Shown here in pieces: positions 16,979 through 25,003 of a DNA stretch of 40,781 nt. A program made the translations under genes and the position numbers. Source of the stretch: Nocardioides zeae (GTDB lineage: Bacteria; Actinomycetota; Actinomycetes; Propionibacteriales; Nocardioidaceae); NCBI RefSeq assembly GCF_010686755.1, contig NZ_JAAGXA010000004.1:193636-234416 (forward strand). Reading direction: 5' to 3'. Below the pieces are notes generated by a model, which had not been told where the DNA came from, did no database searches, and was given only the letters and a program-made list of their open reading frames with translations. Position 1 is the stretch's first letter. Every line of letters begins with the position of its first letter.

Positions 16979-18130
16979 TCAGGCGGGGCGCGCGACCGCG
17001 GCGCCGCCGAACGCGCGCCGCACCAGCGGCAGCGCCACGAGCAGCAGCACGGCCGGCAGCGCGAACGCGATCCCGAGGCCCCGCCCCTCGCCGACGACGC
17101 CGAGCGAGGCGGCGCCGAGCACGACCCCGGCGTAGTTGAAGAGGTTCACCCGGGCCACGACCTCGTCGCTGCGCCCCGGCGCGAGCTCGCCCGCCGCGCC
17201 GAAGGCGAGCGGCACCAGCGTGCCCGTCGCGACGCCGGCCAGGGCGAAGCCGGCCACCGCGCCCGGCACCCCGGGGACGATCGCGACGAGCCCGCAGCCG
17301 ACGGCGCCGACCATGATGCCCGCGAGCGCTACGGGCGCCCGGCCCGACCGGCGCACGAGCGCGTCGGTCACGAGGCGCGTGGTGAGCACGGTGGCCTGGT
17401 AGGCGGCGTACCCCAGCGGTGCCAGCGCCGCGTCCGCGACGAGCCCGTCGAGGTAGACCGTGCTCCACGTCGAGACCGCCGCGTCCACGGCGAACGCGAC
17501 GAGCACGAGGGCGCCGACGACCCGGATGCCCCGCCCGGGCAGCGGTCCCCGGCCCTCGCCCCCGGGCTCCCGGGCGGCGCGGCTGCGGTCGAACAGCCGC
17601 ACGCCGACGAGGGCGACGCCGGCGAGCAGGACCGCCGCCACCACCATGCCGGTCGTGCCGGACAGCTCCGTCGTCGCGAGCCCGGCCGTCGTGAGGGCGC
17701 CGAGCGCCGCCGCGGCCGTGTACGCCGCGTAGCAGCGCCCCAGCAGCGGTCGGCCCCGCCGCCGCTCGGCCAGCACGCCCTGCATGTTGCTGGCGGCGTC
17801 GACGGCGCCCAGGCCCGCGCCGTACGCCGCCGTCGCCGCGACGAAGAGCCCCAGCGATCCGGCGGTCGCCGCGACGGTGAGCGCGACGGCCTGCACGAGG
17901 AGGCCCCCGGCGAGCGCCTGCCGGCTGCCCCAGCGGACGGCGACGAGGTCGGCGAGCACCGACCCGACCGCGGCGGCGACGCACACGCCGAGCAGCAGTC
18001 CCGAGACGAACGCGTCCCCGAACGAGAACCGCTCCTTCACGGCGGGCAGTGCGGTGACGACCGCGGCGTAGCCGAACCCCTGTGCGGCGAACGCCGCGGC
18101 CACCACCGGGGCCGAGCCAGGGCGCGTCAT
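16979..18130 (-). CDS. MFS transporter
   Basis: The 383-residue product has about 12 hydrophobic segments and the features of a major facilitator superfamily carrier. These include the loop after helix 2, VAVRWGSRQALAGG, in the place of the usual DRxGRR motif, and the C-terminal domain sequence PLAFGAAGELAPGRSDEVVARVN. Substrate unknown. The start is the ATG of MTRPGSAPVVAAAFAAQG, because upstream codons are basic and belong to the divergent intergenic region. Only 17 bases separate this start from the divergent deacylase gene start at 18148, so both promoters must overlap the opposite gene. Confidence 0.87.
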   Translation of the reverse strand: MTRPGSAPVVAAAFAAQGFGYAAVVTALPAVKERFSFGDAFVSGLLLGVCVAAAVGSVLADLVAVRWGSRQALAGGLLVQAVALTVAATAGSLGLFVAATAAYGAGLGAVDAASNMQGVLAERRRGRPLLGRCYAAYTAAAALGALTTAGLATTELSGTTGMVVAAVLLAGVALVGVRLFDRSRAAREPGGEGRGPLPGRGIRVVGALVLVAFAVDAAVSTWSTVYLDGLVADAALAPLGYAAYQATVLTTRLVTDALVRRSGRAPVALAGIMVGAVGCGLVAIVPGVPGAVAGFALAGVATGTLVPLAFGAAGELAPGRSDEVVARVNLFNYAGVVLGAASLGVVGEGRGLGIAFALPAVLLLVALPLVRRAFGGAAVARPA

Positions 18131-18147
18131 GCACGCATGATGGACCC

Positions 18148-18708
18148 ATGACGCCCCCCAGCATCGGAGAACTGCGGAGCCGACCGGCGCTCGAGCACCT
18201 CGACCTCGTCGCGGCCCCCGTCGCGGCGGCGCTCCAGGCATGGGCAGCGGCCGACCCGGTCACCGCCGGCGCCGTCGGCGTCGTCGAGATCGACCCCGCG
18301 CTGGCCGACACGGCGACGCTCATGGAGGCCTACCCGGACCTGCTGCCGGAGATGTCCTTCAACTGCGTGCTCGTCGCCGGGCGTCGTGACGGCGAGGAGC
18401 GGGTGGCCGCGTGCGTCGTGCGCGCCGACACCCGCGCCGACGTGAACGGCCTGGTCAAGCGGTCCCTCGACGTGCGGAAGTGCTCGTTCCTGCCCAGGGA
18501 GCGGGCGACCGCGGAGTCCGGCATGGAGCACGGCGGCATCACCCCCGTCGGCCTGCCCGGCGCCTGGCGGGTGCTCGTCGACGAGCGGGCCCGCACGGCT
18601 CCCGTCGCCGTCATCGGTTCGGGGCTGCGCCGCTCGAAGCTGCTGCTGCCCGGCTCCTCGCTCGTCGCGGTCCCCGGCGCCGAGGTCGTCGCCGACCTCG
18701 GTCGCTGA
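18148..18708 (+). CDS. YbaK/EbsC-type aminoacyl-tRNA deacylase
   Basis: The 186-residue product matches the YbaK/ProX-like fold, which hydrolyses mischarged aminoacyl-tRNA in trans. Supporting segments are FNCVLVAGRRDGEERVAACV (residues about 70-90), DVRKCSFLPRERATAESGME and GGITPVGLPGAWRVLVDE. The later part IGSGLRRSKLLLPGSSL is where the family has the conserved Gly-Gly and Lys region. Which tRNA it edits cannot be told. The ATG at 18148 is taken because it follows the divergent start closely. A palindromic repeat at 18734-18780 separates its end from the convergent reductase gene. Confidence 0.85.
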   Translation: MTPPSIGELRSRPALEHLDLVAAPVAAALQAWAAADPVTAGAVGVVEIDPALADTATLMEAYPDLLPEMSFNCVLVAGRRDGEERVAACVVRADTRADVNGLVKRSLDVRKCSFLPRERATAESGMEHGGITPVGLPGAWRVLVDERARTAPVAVIGSGLRRSKLLLPGSSLVAVPGAEVVADLGR

Positions 18709-18733
18709 GCGGCCGCGCCGTCGCCCGGCTCTC

Positions 18734-18780
18734 GGTCGTGGTGCCAGCCCTGCGGAAAGCGGGGGTCTGACACCACGACC
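18734..18780. repeat. dispersed palindrome family A, copy 1 (47 bp)
   Basis: GGTCGTGGTG (18734-18743) pairs perfectly with CACCACGACC (18771-18780), and CAG pairs with CTG just inside. The loop holds GCGGAAAGC. The reverse complement of the 47-bp element at 27728-27774 shares the arms, CCAG and GGAAAG in register. A diverged third copy is at 32210-32255. It lies between two convergent genes and may end transcription on both strands. Confidence 0.75.
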
Positions 18781-18792
18781 CGGTCAGGCGCC

Positions 18793-19356
18793 TCAGGTGG
18801 TCGGGCGCGCCACGTCGAAGACGGAGAGCTGGATGCCGTTGGCGTAGGCCGCGTGCTCGACCAGCGTCAGGGCGACCTTGTCCGCGTCGTCGGCGAACAG
18901 CCGCTTGCCGCTGCCGAGCACCAGCGGGAACGTCAGCAGGTGGAGCCGGTCGACGAGACCGGCGGCCAGCAGGCCCTGCGCGAGGGTGGCACTGCCGTGC
19001 ACGTGGATCTCGCCGCCCTCGGTCTCCTTGAGCGCGGCCACCTCGTCGAGGCCCCGCAGCACCTGGGTGTTCGTCCACTCCGGGTCGCGCAGGGTGGAGG
19101 ACACGACGTACTTCGGCATCGCGTTGTAGGTCGCGAACTCCTCCATGGAGGGCCACACCGGTGCGAACTCGTCGTAGCTGCGCCGGCCCAGCAGCAGCGC
19201 CGTCGCCGTCTCCATCTCACGCCCCTTGATCGCGTAGGCCTCCTCGACGAACGGGACGTCCTCGAAGGTCCAGCCCGCGTGGGGGTGGTCACCGCCGCCG
19301 GGGGAGTCGACGACGCCGTCGAGGCTGACGAACTCGGTGACGACGATGGGGCGCAT
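18793..19356 (-). CDS. dihydrofolate reductase/RibD-like family protein
   Basis: The 187-residue product matches the RibD C-terminal/DHFR-like fold that binds NADPH. Segments are MRPIVVTEFVSLDGVVDSPG, then LLLGRRSYDEFAPVW, KYVVSSTL, GEIHVHGSATLAQGLLAAGL and LVLGSGKRLF. These stand-alone proteins are usually reductases of unknown substrate rather than true folate or riboflavin enzymes. The ATG is preceded by AGGAGGA, which fixes the start. The gene is divergent from the DUF1905 gene with 120 bases between starts. Confidence 0.9.
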   Translation of the reverse strand: MRPIVVTEFVSLDGVVDSPGGGDHPHAGWTFEDVPFVEEAYAIKGREMETATALLLGRRSYDEFAPVWPSMEEFATYNAMPKYVVSSTLRDPEWTNTQVLRGLDEVAALKETEGGEIHVHGSATLAQGLLAAGLVDRLHLLTFPLVLGSGKRLFADDADKVALTLVEHAAYANGIQLSVFDVARPTT

Positions 19357-19476
19357 GGCTTCCTCCTGGGCTCGCCCGCCGGCGGCGGGTCGGTGGGTAC
19401 GGCGAGTCCGACCCCCCGCGGCGCCGGAAGTCATCGGGGGCTGCCGGGGGCGTCGCCCGCGTCGTACGGTGACCGG

Positions 19477-19770
19477 GTGCTCGAGCTGACCTTCTCCGGC
19501 GAGGTCGTCCACTGGCGCGGCCCCGCGCCGTTCCACTTCGTCGAGGTGCCGCCCGACGAGGCCGAGGACATCCACGCCGTGGCGGGGGCGGTGACCTACG
19601 GCTGGGGGATGATCCCGGCGACCGTGACCGTCGGCGGCACGAGCATGACGACCGCCGTCTTCCCGCGGGACGGGGGCTACATGGTGCCGCTCAAGGTGGC
19701 GCTGCGGCGGGCCGAGGAGGTCGAGCTCGGCGACGTCGTCACGGTGACGGTGACGATCGCGTCGCCCTGA
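19477..19770 (+). CDS. DUF1905 domain protein, 97 aa
   Basis: The product matches DUF1905, a small beta-barrel domain of unknown function. The sequence includes GEVVHWRGPAPFHFVEVP, then TYGWGMIPATVTVGGTSM and PLKVALRRAEEVELGD followed by VVTVTVTI. The start is the GTG of MLELTFSGEV. The gene stands alone here; in many bacteria DUF1905 is fused to or paired with a YdeI-like domain, which is not seen. It converges on the small hypothetical gene with 17 bases between stops. Confidence 0.85.
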   Translation: MLELTFSGEVVHWRGPAPFHFVEVPPDEAEDIHAVAGAVTYGWGMIPATVTVGGTSMTTAVFPRDGGYMVPLKVALRRAEEVELGDVVTVTVTIASP

Positions 19771-19787
19771 CGCCTCGCCCCGCGGGC

Positions 19788-20075
19788 TCAGCGGTTGACG
19801 GGGCGGGCGTCGGTGGCCGTCGGGCCGGACCCACCCTCCACCTCGACGAGCGCGGAGGCGCAGGCGGCGTGGAGCACGACGAGGAGCTCCGTGTAGGTCT
19901 GCTCGCCCTGCGGTCCGGCCTTGAGGTAGGTCGCGCGGGCACGGTTGAGCTGGAGCCGCAGCACGGCCGACTGGCCCGGGTCCTTGGCCTCCAGCCGGCG
20001 CAGGGCGCGGTCGAGCGCGACGTACTCCCGCACGGCGTCGGTCCCGTCCTGCGTGCGCTCCTCGGCGGTGTGCAT
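19788..20075 (-). CDS. small protein of unknown function, 95 aa
   Basis: The product begins MHTAEERTQDGTDAVREYV and is mostly helical, with LDRALRRLEAKDPGQSAVLR and TELLVVLHAACASALVEVE. There is no signal peptide or metal site. No family is recognised. The ATG is preceded by GGGGAG, which supports this start. An intrinsic-terminator-like hairpin with a T-rich tract lies 26-58 bases upstream on the same strand, so its expression may depend on read-through of that structure. Confidence 0.65.
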   Translation of the reverse strand: MHTAEERTQDGTDAVREYVALDRALRRLEAKDPGQSAVLRLQLNRARATYLKAGPQGEQTYTELLVVLHAACASALVEVEGGSGPTATDARPVNR

Positions 20076-20100
20076 CTGCTCCCCTCGCTCTCTGCTCCAG

Positions 20101-20133
20101 AAGAAAGAAAAACCGGAGCGCCCACGCGCTCCG
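20101..20133 (-). terminator. intrinsic terminator in the 5' leader of the 95-aa gene
   Basis: An 8-bp perfect stem, CGGAGCGC (20114-20121) with GCGCTCCG (20126-20133), has a four-base loop. On the minus strand it is followed by GTTTTTCTTTCTTC. This is a classic Rho-independent terminator, rare in this GC-rich window, and it ends 26 bases before the start codon of the downstream gene rather than after a gene. Confidence 0.7.
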
Positions 20134-20293
20134 ACGCGACGATGGTGCCACAGTTCCGCGACGAATTCAGGGTCGTCGCCGCAGGCTGGGGATCGCCCTC
20201 CGGCGGCGACGTGAACGGCAGGTGACGCAGGGGTGAGGGCGGTGGCCCCGGCGAGCGCGGTTGCGGTCGCCGGCGCCGCGCCGACGTACGCTG

Positions 20294-20307
20294 GTTGAGC
20301 GATCAAC
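20294..20307. promoter_or_regulatory. possible operator upstream of the LLM oxidoreductase gene
   Basis: GTTGA (20294-20298) and TCAAC (20303-20307) form a perfect inverted repeat with a four-base centre, 17 bases before the ATG. The TTGA-N4-TCAA form resembles MarR/HxlR-type half sites. No regulator gene lies beside it. Confidence 0.35.
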
Positions 20308-20324
20308 GACCCCACGGAGGACCC

Positions 20325-21365
20325 ATGACCGTCCAGCTCGGCCTCGACACGTTCGGCGACGTCAGCTCCGACGCCACCGGTGCTCCGGTGCCCCACGCCC
20401 AGGTGATCCGCGACCTCGTCGAGCAGGCGGTGCTGGCCGACGGGATCGGCGTCGACGCCATCGGCATCGGCGAGCACCACCGCGACGACTACGCGGTCTC
20501 GGCGCCCGACATCGTGCTCGCGGCGATCGCGTCCCGCACGGAGCGGATCCTCCTCGGCACGGCCGTCACGGTGCTGAGCAGCGACGACCCCGTGCGGGTC
20601 TACGAGCGCTTCGCCACGCTCGACGCGCTCGCCCCCGGGCGGGCGGAGGTCACGATGGGTCGGGGGTCGTTCACCGAGTCGTTCCCGCTGTTCGGGCTCG
20701 ACCTGGGCGACTACGAGCGGCTCTTCGAGGAGAAGCTCGACCTCTGGGCGGCGCTGCAGGGCGAGGGCGAGGTCTCGTGGGAGGGCTCCGTGCGGGGGCC
20801 GCTCCAGGGTGCGCGGGTCTTCCCGACGACCGCCGCCGGCCGGATCCCGACGTGGATCGGCGTCGGCGGCTCGCCGGAGTCGGTGGTGCGCGCCGCCAGC
20901 TACCGGTTCCCGATGATGCTGGCGATCATCGGCGGCGAGCCGGGTCGCTTCGCGCCGTACGTCGACCTCTACCACCGCGCCCTCCGCGAGCTGCACCCCG
21001 AGCGGGCCGACGAGCGGCTGCCGGTGGGCGTGCACTCGCCGGGCTTCGTCGCCGACACCGACGATGAGGCGCGCGAGCTGCTGTTCCCCCACTTCAAGGC
21101 CAACCGCGACCGCATCGGTCGCGAGCGCGGCTGGGGTCCGGCGACGCGGGCGCAGTTCGACGCGGAGGCCGACGCGGGCTCGCTCTACGTCGGGTCGCCC
21201 GAGACCGTCGCGCAGAAGATCGCCGCCACGGTGCGCACGCTGGGGATCGACCGGTTCGACCTCAAGTACTCCAACGGCCCGCAGCCGCACGCCGAGCTCC
21301 TGCGGTGCATCGAGCTGTACGGCACCCAGGTCGCGCCCCGCGTGCGGGAGCTGCTGGCGGACTGA
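20325..21365 (+). CDS. LLM class flavin-dependent oxidoreductase
   Basis: The 346-residue product is a luciferase-like (alpha/beta-barrel) FMN- or F420-dependent oxidoreductase. The segments are EQAVLADGIGVDAIGIGEHH, followed by SAPDIVLAAIASRT, LLGTAVTVLSSDDPVRVYER, TMGRGSFTESFPLFGLDL and GSPETVAQKI near the C-terminus. Members reduce or oxygenate small molecules; the substrate is unknown here. The ATG at 20325 has CGGAGG seven bases upstream. The downstream gene is convergent, with a family C palindrome between. Confidence 0.9.
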   Translation: MTVQLGLDTFGDVSSDATGAPVPHAQVIRDLVEQAVLADGIGVDAIGIGEHHRDDYAVSAPDIVLAAIASRTERILLGTAVTVLSSDDPVRVYERFATLDALAPGRAEVTMGRGSFTESFPLFGLDLGDYERLFEEKLDLWAALQGEGEVSWEGSVRGPLQGARVFPTTAAGRIPTWIGVGGSPESVVRAASYRFPMMLAIIGGEPGRFAPYVDLYHRALRELHPERADERLPVGVHSPGFVADTDDEARELLFPHFKANRDRIGRERGWGPATRAQFDAEADAGSLYVGSPETVAQKIAATVRTLGIDRFDLKYSNGPQPHAELLRCIELYGTQVAPRVRELLAD

Positions 21366-21391
21366 CTCCCGGGCCCCGACTCCGGACCGGA

Positions 21392-21444
21392 AAAGGGTCA
21401 CGGACGACAGCCCTGGCGGCGATCGGGGTGGCGTTCGTGCCCCC
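21392..21444. repeat. dispersed palindrome family C, copy 1 (53 bp)
   Basis: AAAGGGTCACGGACGACAG at the left end recurs, inverted, at 22573-22591. The right end GTTCGTGCCCC recurs, inverted, at 22540-22550. Within each copy the left and right ends also pair with each other imperfectly. The two copies flank the 323-residue gene in opposite orientation. Confidence 0.65.
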
Positions 21445-21460
21445 ATTCGTACGGCGCGGA

Positions 21461-22432
21461 TCACGCCGCTCGCGGTGGCAGGCGACGCGGGGCCCAGCGT
21501 CGGCACAGCCAGGTCATGCCGGCAGGGGTCTGCGTGCTCTCCCGCAGCAGTGCCCGCCACGGTCGCAGGCGTGCCGGGTCGTGCTCCCGTCCCGCTGCAC
21601 GATCGAGATCGCGGGCCAGGGTGCCGACCTGACCGAGGAGGTCGGGGCGCGTCACCGCGATGCGACCCCAGTCGACGGCACCCAGGCGCCGGTCGCGGCG
21701 GAGGTCGTCGCGCTGCGCCGCGGGCTCCCGGTGGGTGGCTCCGTCGTACTCGACCAGGGTCCGGGTGCCCACCAACCACAGGTCGCCGCGGGCCACGAGC
21801 CGGCCGTCGAGGTCGCGCACCTCGTGCTGGGCGCGGACGTCCAGGCCGAGCACGAGGCAGAGTCCGCCGAGCACTGTCTCCATCGCCGACTCCGCGCCGT
21901 CGAGCACCAGGTCCAGCGCAGCCCGCAACCGCGGCCCGCCGCGCGCACCGGGAGTGTGGGCGGCCTCCTCGACGGACGCCCGGGTCACCCCGCAGTGGAG
22001 TGCCCCGGCGACCACGATCGCCAGGTCGAGCGTGCCGAGCAGACGCCCGCAATCGAGCAGCGTCCGTGGCGGCGATGCGAGGCGGAGGCCCGACATCGTC
22101 TCGCTCGGTGCCGGGCCGGCCGTCCTGGTGAGCCGCACCTCGGGGCGCCGCACCCGGCCACTGCCCCGCGGCACGCCCGCGAACACGGGCACGTCGTCCG
22201 GGAGCAGCGGCAGCCACCATCCGCGCGCCCGGGCGGCTGTCAACCCGGTCAGCACCGCCGACGGTGGCAGCACCTGCTGCACCGCGAGCAGGTCGAGGTC
22301 GGGTCCATCGGGCGGTTGCGCGGTCTGCCGGTGGGCTCCGTGCACCACGCGGGACCACCCGGCGCGCCGCACCCGGCCGAGCTCGACCAGGTCGACGTGG
22401 TCGGGAGCCCCGGATCCGTCAGCGGAGGTCAC
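21461..22432 (-). CDS. DUF559-like / AbiEi-type actinobacterial protein, 323 aa
   Basis: The N-terminal part LAVQQVLPPSAVLTGLTAAR, then ARGWWLPLLPDDVPVFAGV, resembles the AbiEi-like domain found in many actinobacterial proteins of unknown role. The C-terminal part LVGTRTLVEYDGATHREPAA, then QRDDLRRDRRL, resembles the very-short-patch-repair/DUF559 nuclease-like fold, with the E-x-D-x-x-x-H pattern in place. The usual K of the nuclease motif is not obvious, so activity is uncertain. The start is a GTG at 22432. The gene is flanked by two inverted copies of a palindromic repeat at 21392-21444 and 22537-22591. Confidence 0.75.
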   Translation of the reverse strand: MTSADGSGAPDHVDLVELGRVRRAGWSRVVHGAHRQTAQPPDGPDLDLLAVQQVLPPSAVLTGLTAARARGWWLPLLPDDVPVFAGVPRGSGRVRRPEVRLTRTAGPAPSETMSGLRLASPPRTLLDCGRLLGTLDLAIVVAGALHCGVTRASVEEAAHTPGARGGPRLRAALDLVLDGAESAMETVLGGLCLVLGLDVRAQHEVRDLDGRLVARGDLWLVGTRTLVEYDGATHREPAAQRDDLRRDRRLGAVDWGRIAVTRPDLLGQVGTLARDLDRAAGREHDPARLRPWRALLRESTQTPAGMTWLCRRWAPRRLPPRAA

Positions 22433-22536
22433 GCGCTCACGATGCCCCCGCCGCGACGACGCTCAGGGCGCCATCGCCCCGCCTGGGGAGGGACGCAGCC
22501 CACCGCGGGCCTGGGGACGATCAGCGGGCCGTCCGG

Positions 22537-22591
22537 AAAGGGGCACGAACGGCACCCGGGACGCCGGATCGGCTGTCGTCCGTGACCCTTT
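22537..22591. repeat. dispersed palindrome family C, copy 2 (55 bp)
   Basis: AAAGGGGCACGAACGGCA (22537-22554) pairs with TGTCGTCCGTGACCCTTT (22574-22591) at 15 of 18 positions. The reverse complement matches the element at 21392-21444 over 21 consecutive bases at one end and 11 at the other. It lies between the thioredoxin gene and the DUF559-like gene, both on the minus strand. Confidence 0.65.
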
Positions 22592-22622
22592 CAGCAGGCC
22601 CGGACGGACGGGAGGGGGAGGC

Positions 22623-23024
22623 TCAGGCCGGGGGCTCCTGCCCGTTGGGCGACGCCCCACCCTCGGCCTGCTCCTTCGCGTGCTCGGCCAGCGCCGCGTC
22701 GACGTCGAGGTCGCGCAGGCCGGAGATGAGCTGCTCGAGGGCCGCGGGCGGCAGGGCGCCGGCCTCGCGGTAGACGAGCGTGCCCTTCTTGAACGCCATC
22801 AGGGTCGGGATCGACGTGATCTGGGCCGCGCCGGCGAGCTGCTGCTCGGCCTCCGTGTCGACCTTCGCGAACACGACGTCGCCGTGCGACTCCGACGCCC
22901 GCTCGAAGACGGGCGCGAAGGCCTTGCACGGGCCGCACCACTCCGCCCAGAAGTCGACGATCACCAGCTCGTTGTCGGTGACCGTGCTCTCGAAGTCGGT
23001 GGATCCGATGTTGACCGTGCTCAT
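22623..23024 (-). CDS. thioredoxin with C-terminal extension
   Basis: The 133-residue product has the thioredoxin active site WCGPC (Cys30 and Cys33) in VDFWAEWCGPCKAFAPVF, and the cis-proline loop ITSIPTLMAFK. It reduces disulfides in the cytoplasm with electrons from thioredoxin reductase, which is not in this window. The domain ends near residue 107; the extra tail (AALAEHAKEQAEGGASPNGQ) is acidic and likely disordered. The start is fixed by AAGGAG upstream of the ATG at 23024. It is divergent from RNase HI. Confidence 0.92.
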   Translation of the reverse strand: MSTVNIGSTDFESTVTDNELVIVDFWAEWCGPCKAFAPVFERASESHGDVVFAKVDTEAEQQLAGAAQITSIPTLMAFKKGTLVYREAGALPPAALEQLISGLRDLDVDAALAEHAKEQAEGGASPNGQEPPA

Positions 23025-23157
23025 GGCCGCTCCTTCGTCGTCGGGCCTGTCCCCACCTCCAACGAGGCCGGGCGGACGGGTGTTCCCCGCTCCGGCTAGC
23101 GTCTCCCCCTCGCCCCAGCCGACCCCAGGCACGACCCAGCCCAGCACGAGGAGCCCG

Positions 23158-23646
23158 ATGCCGCCCCGCCCGCGCCGTACCGCCACCCGCACCCGACCCC
23201 GGCCCGCCGACATGGTCGCGCCGCCCGGAGCGATCGAGGTGTTCACCGACGGGGCCTGCTCCGGCAACCCCGGACCCGGCGGGTGGGCGTGGGCGATCGA
23301 CGAGGAGCGGTACGCCGCGGGCGGCGAGGCCGCGTCGACCAACCAGCGCATGGAGGTGCGGGCGGCCTACGAGGCGGTCCTGGCGAACCCCGGTCCGCTG
23401 GTGGTGGTGAGCGACTCGACGTACGTCGTCAACTGCTTCCGCGACCGCTGGTGGGCGGGCTGGCTGCAGCGCGGGTGGACCAACAGCGCACGGCAGCCGG
23501 TCGCCAACCGCGACCTGTGGGAGCCGTTCGTCGAGGAGGTCAACGCCCGCGGTGACGTGGCCTTCCGGTGGGTGAAGGGCCACTCGGGGAACCGGATGAA
23601 CGACCTCGTCGACCGGCTGGCGGTGCAGGCGGCCCAGCAGGTCTGA
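23158..23646 (+). CDS. rnhA: ribonuclease HI
   Basis: The 162-residue product degrades RNA in RNA-DNA hybrids. All catalytic carboxylates are visible: Asp31 (FTDGACSGNPGPGGW), Glu66 (STNQRMEVRAAYEA), Asp86 (VVSDSTYVVN) and Asp149 (NRMNDLVDRLA); His142 in KGHSGN is also present. The N-terminal 20 residues are an Arg/Pro-rich extension (PPRPRRTATRTRPRPAD) not needed for the fold, which may help bind nucleic acid. The ATG has AGGAG upstream. The aminotransferase gene follows after 55 bases on the same strand. Confidence 0.93.
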   Translation: MPPRPRRTATRTRPRPADMVAPPGAIEVFTDGACSGNPGPGGWAWAIDEERYAAGGEAASTNQRMEVRAAYEAVLANPGPLVVVSDSTYVVNCFRDRWWAGWLQRGWTNSARQPVANRDLWEPFVEEVNARGDVAFRWVKGHSGNRMNDLVDRLAVQAAQQV

Positions 23647-23701
23647 GCCCCGGGGAAAACCCGGGTGCACGGCGCCGGAGCCGGCTGGGACACTGACGTC
23701 C

Positions 23702-24919
23702 ATGCGGCCCATCGTGCAGAGCAAGAAGCTTCAGAACGTGCGCTACGACGTGCGAGGTCCGATCCTCGTGGAGGCGCAGCGGCTCGAGGCGGAGGGGCAC
23801 CGCATCCTCAAGCTCAACATCGGCAACCCGGCGCCGTTCGGCTTCGAGGCGCCGCAGTCGATCGTCGCGGACATGGTGACGCACCTGCCGGACGCGCAGG
23901 GCTACTCCGACTCGCGCGGGATCTACTCGGCGCGCACGGCGGTGGCGCAGTACTACCAGTCCCGCGGCCTCACGGAGACGTCCGTCGACGACGTCTTCAT
24001 CGGCAACGGCGTCTCCGAGATGATCTCGCTGGTGCTGCAGGCGTTCCTCGACGACGGCAACGAGGTACTCGTGCCGGCGCCGGACTACCCGCTCTGGACG
24101 GGCGCGGTCACGCTCTGCGGCGGCACCCCGGTGCACTACCGCTGCGACGAGGAGAACGGGTGGAACCCCGACCTCGCCGACATCGAGGCCAAGATCACCC
24201 CGAACACCCAGGCCCTGGTGATCATCAACCCGAACAACCCGACGGGCGCGGTCTACAGCGAGGAGACCGTCAAGGGCCTCGTCGACATCGCGCGGCGGCA
24301 CGACCTCGTGCTGATGAGCGACGAGATCTACGAGAAGATCCTGTTCGACGACGCGGTGCACCACCACACGGCGACGTACGCCGGCGACGACGTCCTCTGC
24401 CTCACCTTCTCCGGCCTCTCGAAGGCCTACCGGGTCTGCGGCTACCGCGCCGGCTGGGTGATGATCTCCGGGCCGAAGCACCTGGCGGAGGACTTCCTCG
24501 AGGGCCTGACCCTGCTCTCCAACATGCGGATGTGCGCGAACGTGCCGGCGCAGCACGCGATCCAGACGGCGCTGGGCGGCTACCAGTCGATCAGCGAGTA
24601 CATCGGGCCCGGCGGCCGCTTCTACGAGCAGTCGAAGACCGCGTGGCGGCTGCTCAACGAGATCGAGGGCGTCAGCTGCGTGGAGCCGATGGGCGCGCTC
24701 TACTGCTTCCCGAAGCTCGACACGGAGATGTTCGGGATCACCGACGACCAGGAGTTCGTCATCGACCTGCTCCGGGCGAAGAAGCTGCTCGTCACCCACG
24801 GCACGGGCTTCAACTGGTTCGAGCCCGACCACTTCCGCCTCGTGACGCTGCCCGACGTCGACATGCTCACCGAGGCCATCGAGCGCATCGCCGACTTCCT
24901 CGCCACGCTGCGCCGCTGA
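23702..24919 (+). CDS. PLP-dependent aminotransferase (AlaA/AspC-like class I)
   Basis: The 405-residue product is a class I/II aminotransferase, most like bacterial alanine or glutamate-pyruvate transaminases (AlaA). Key parts are NIGNPAPFGFEAP near the N-terminus, GNGVSEMISLVLQAF for the phosphate-binding loop, IINPNNPTGAVYS and LMSDEIYEKILF. The PLP lysine is Lys241 in SGLSKAYRVCGYRAGW, with the later Arg in PDHFRLVTLPD binding the substrate carboxylate. The exact substrates are inferred from family resemblance. The ATG is at 23702; a family B palindrome follows the stop. Confidence 0.92.
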   Translation: MRPIVQSKKLQNVRYDVRGPILVEAQRLEAEGHRILKLNIGNPAPFGFEAPQSIVADMVTHLPDAQGYSDSRGIYSARTAVAQYYQSRGLTETSVDDVFIGNGVSEMISLVLQAFLDDGNEVLVPAPDYPLWTGAVTLCGGTPVHYRCDEENGWNPDLADIEAKITPNTQALVIINPNNPTGAVYSEETVKGLVDIARRHDLVLMSDEIYEKILFDDAVHHHTATYAGDDVLCLTFSGLSKAYRVCGYRAGWVMISGPKHLAEDFLEGLTLLSNMRMCANVPAQHAIQTALGGYQSISEYIGPGGRFYEQSKTAWRLLNEIEGVSCVEPMGALYCFPKLDTEMFGITDDQEFVIDLLRAKKLLVTHGTGFNWFEPDHFRLVTLPDVDMLTEAIERIADFLATLRR

Positions 24920-24941
24920 GGCTCGGCTCCACCGTCCCCTC

Positions 24942-24995
24942 CCGGGACGTCATGCGCGCCGGCGGCCGGAGCCACCGCACCGCATGACGTCCCGG
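24942..24995. repeat. dispersed palindrome family B, copy 2, likely bidirectional terminator
   Basis: CCGGGACGTCATGCG (24942-24956) pairs perfectly over 15 bases with CGCATGACGTCCCGG (24981-24995) around 24 bases. With one bulged C, pairing extends five more bases outward. The core 11-bp arms and the spacer length equal those of the copy at 3085-3130. It lies between the convergent aminotransferase and dienoyl-CoA reductase genes. Confidence 0.8.
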
Positions 24996-25003
24996 AGGGG
25001 GGC

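Noticed and set aside
23649..23665. CCCGGG hairpin directly after the rnhA stop
   Set aside because: The stem is self-complementary and short, no T-run follows, and the aminotransferase gene is close downstream; too weak to call a terminator.
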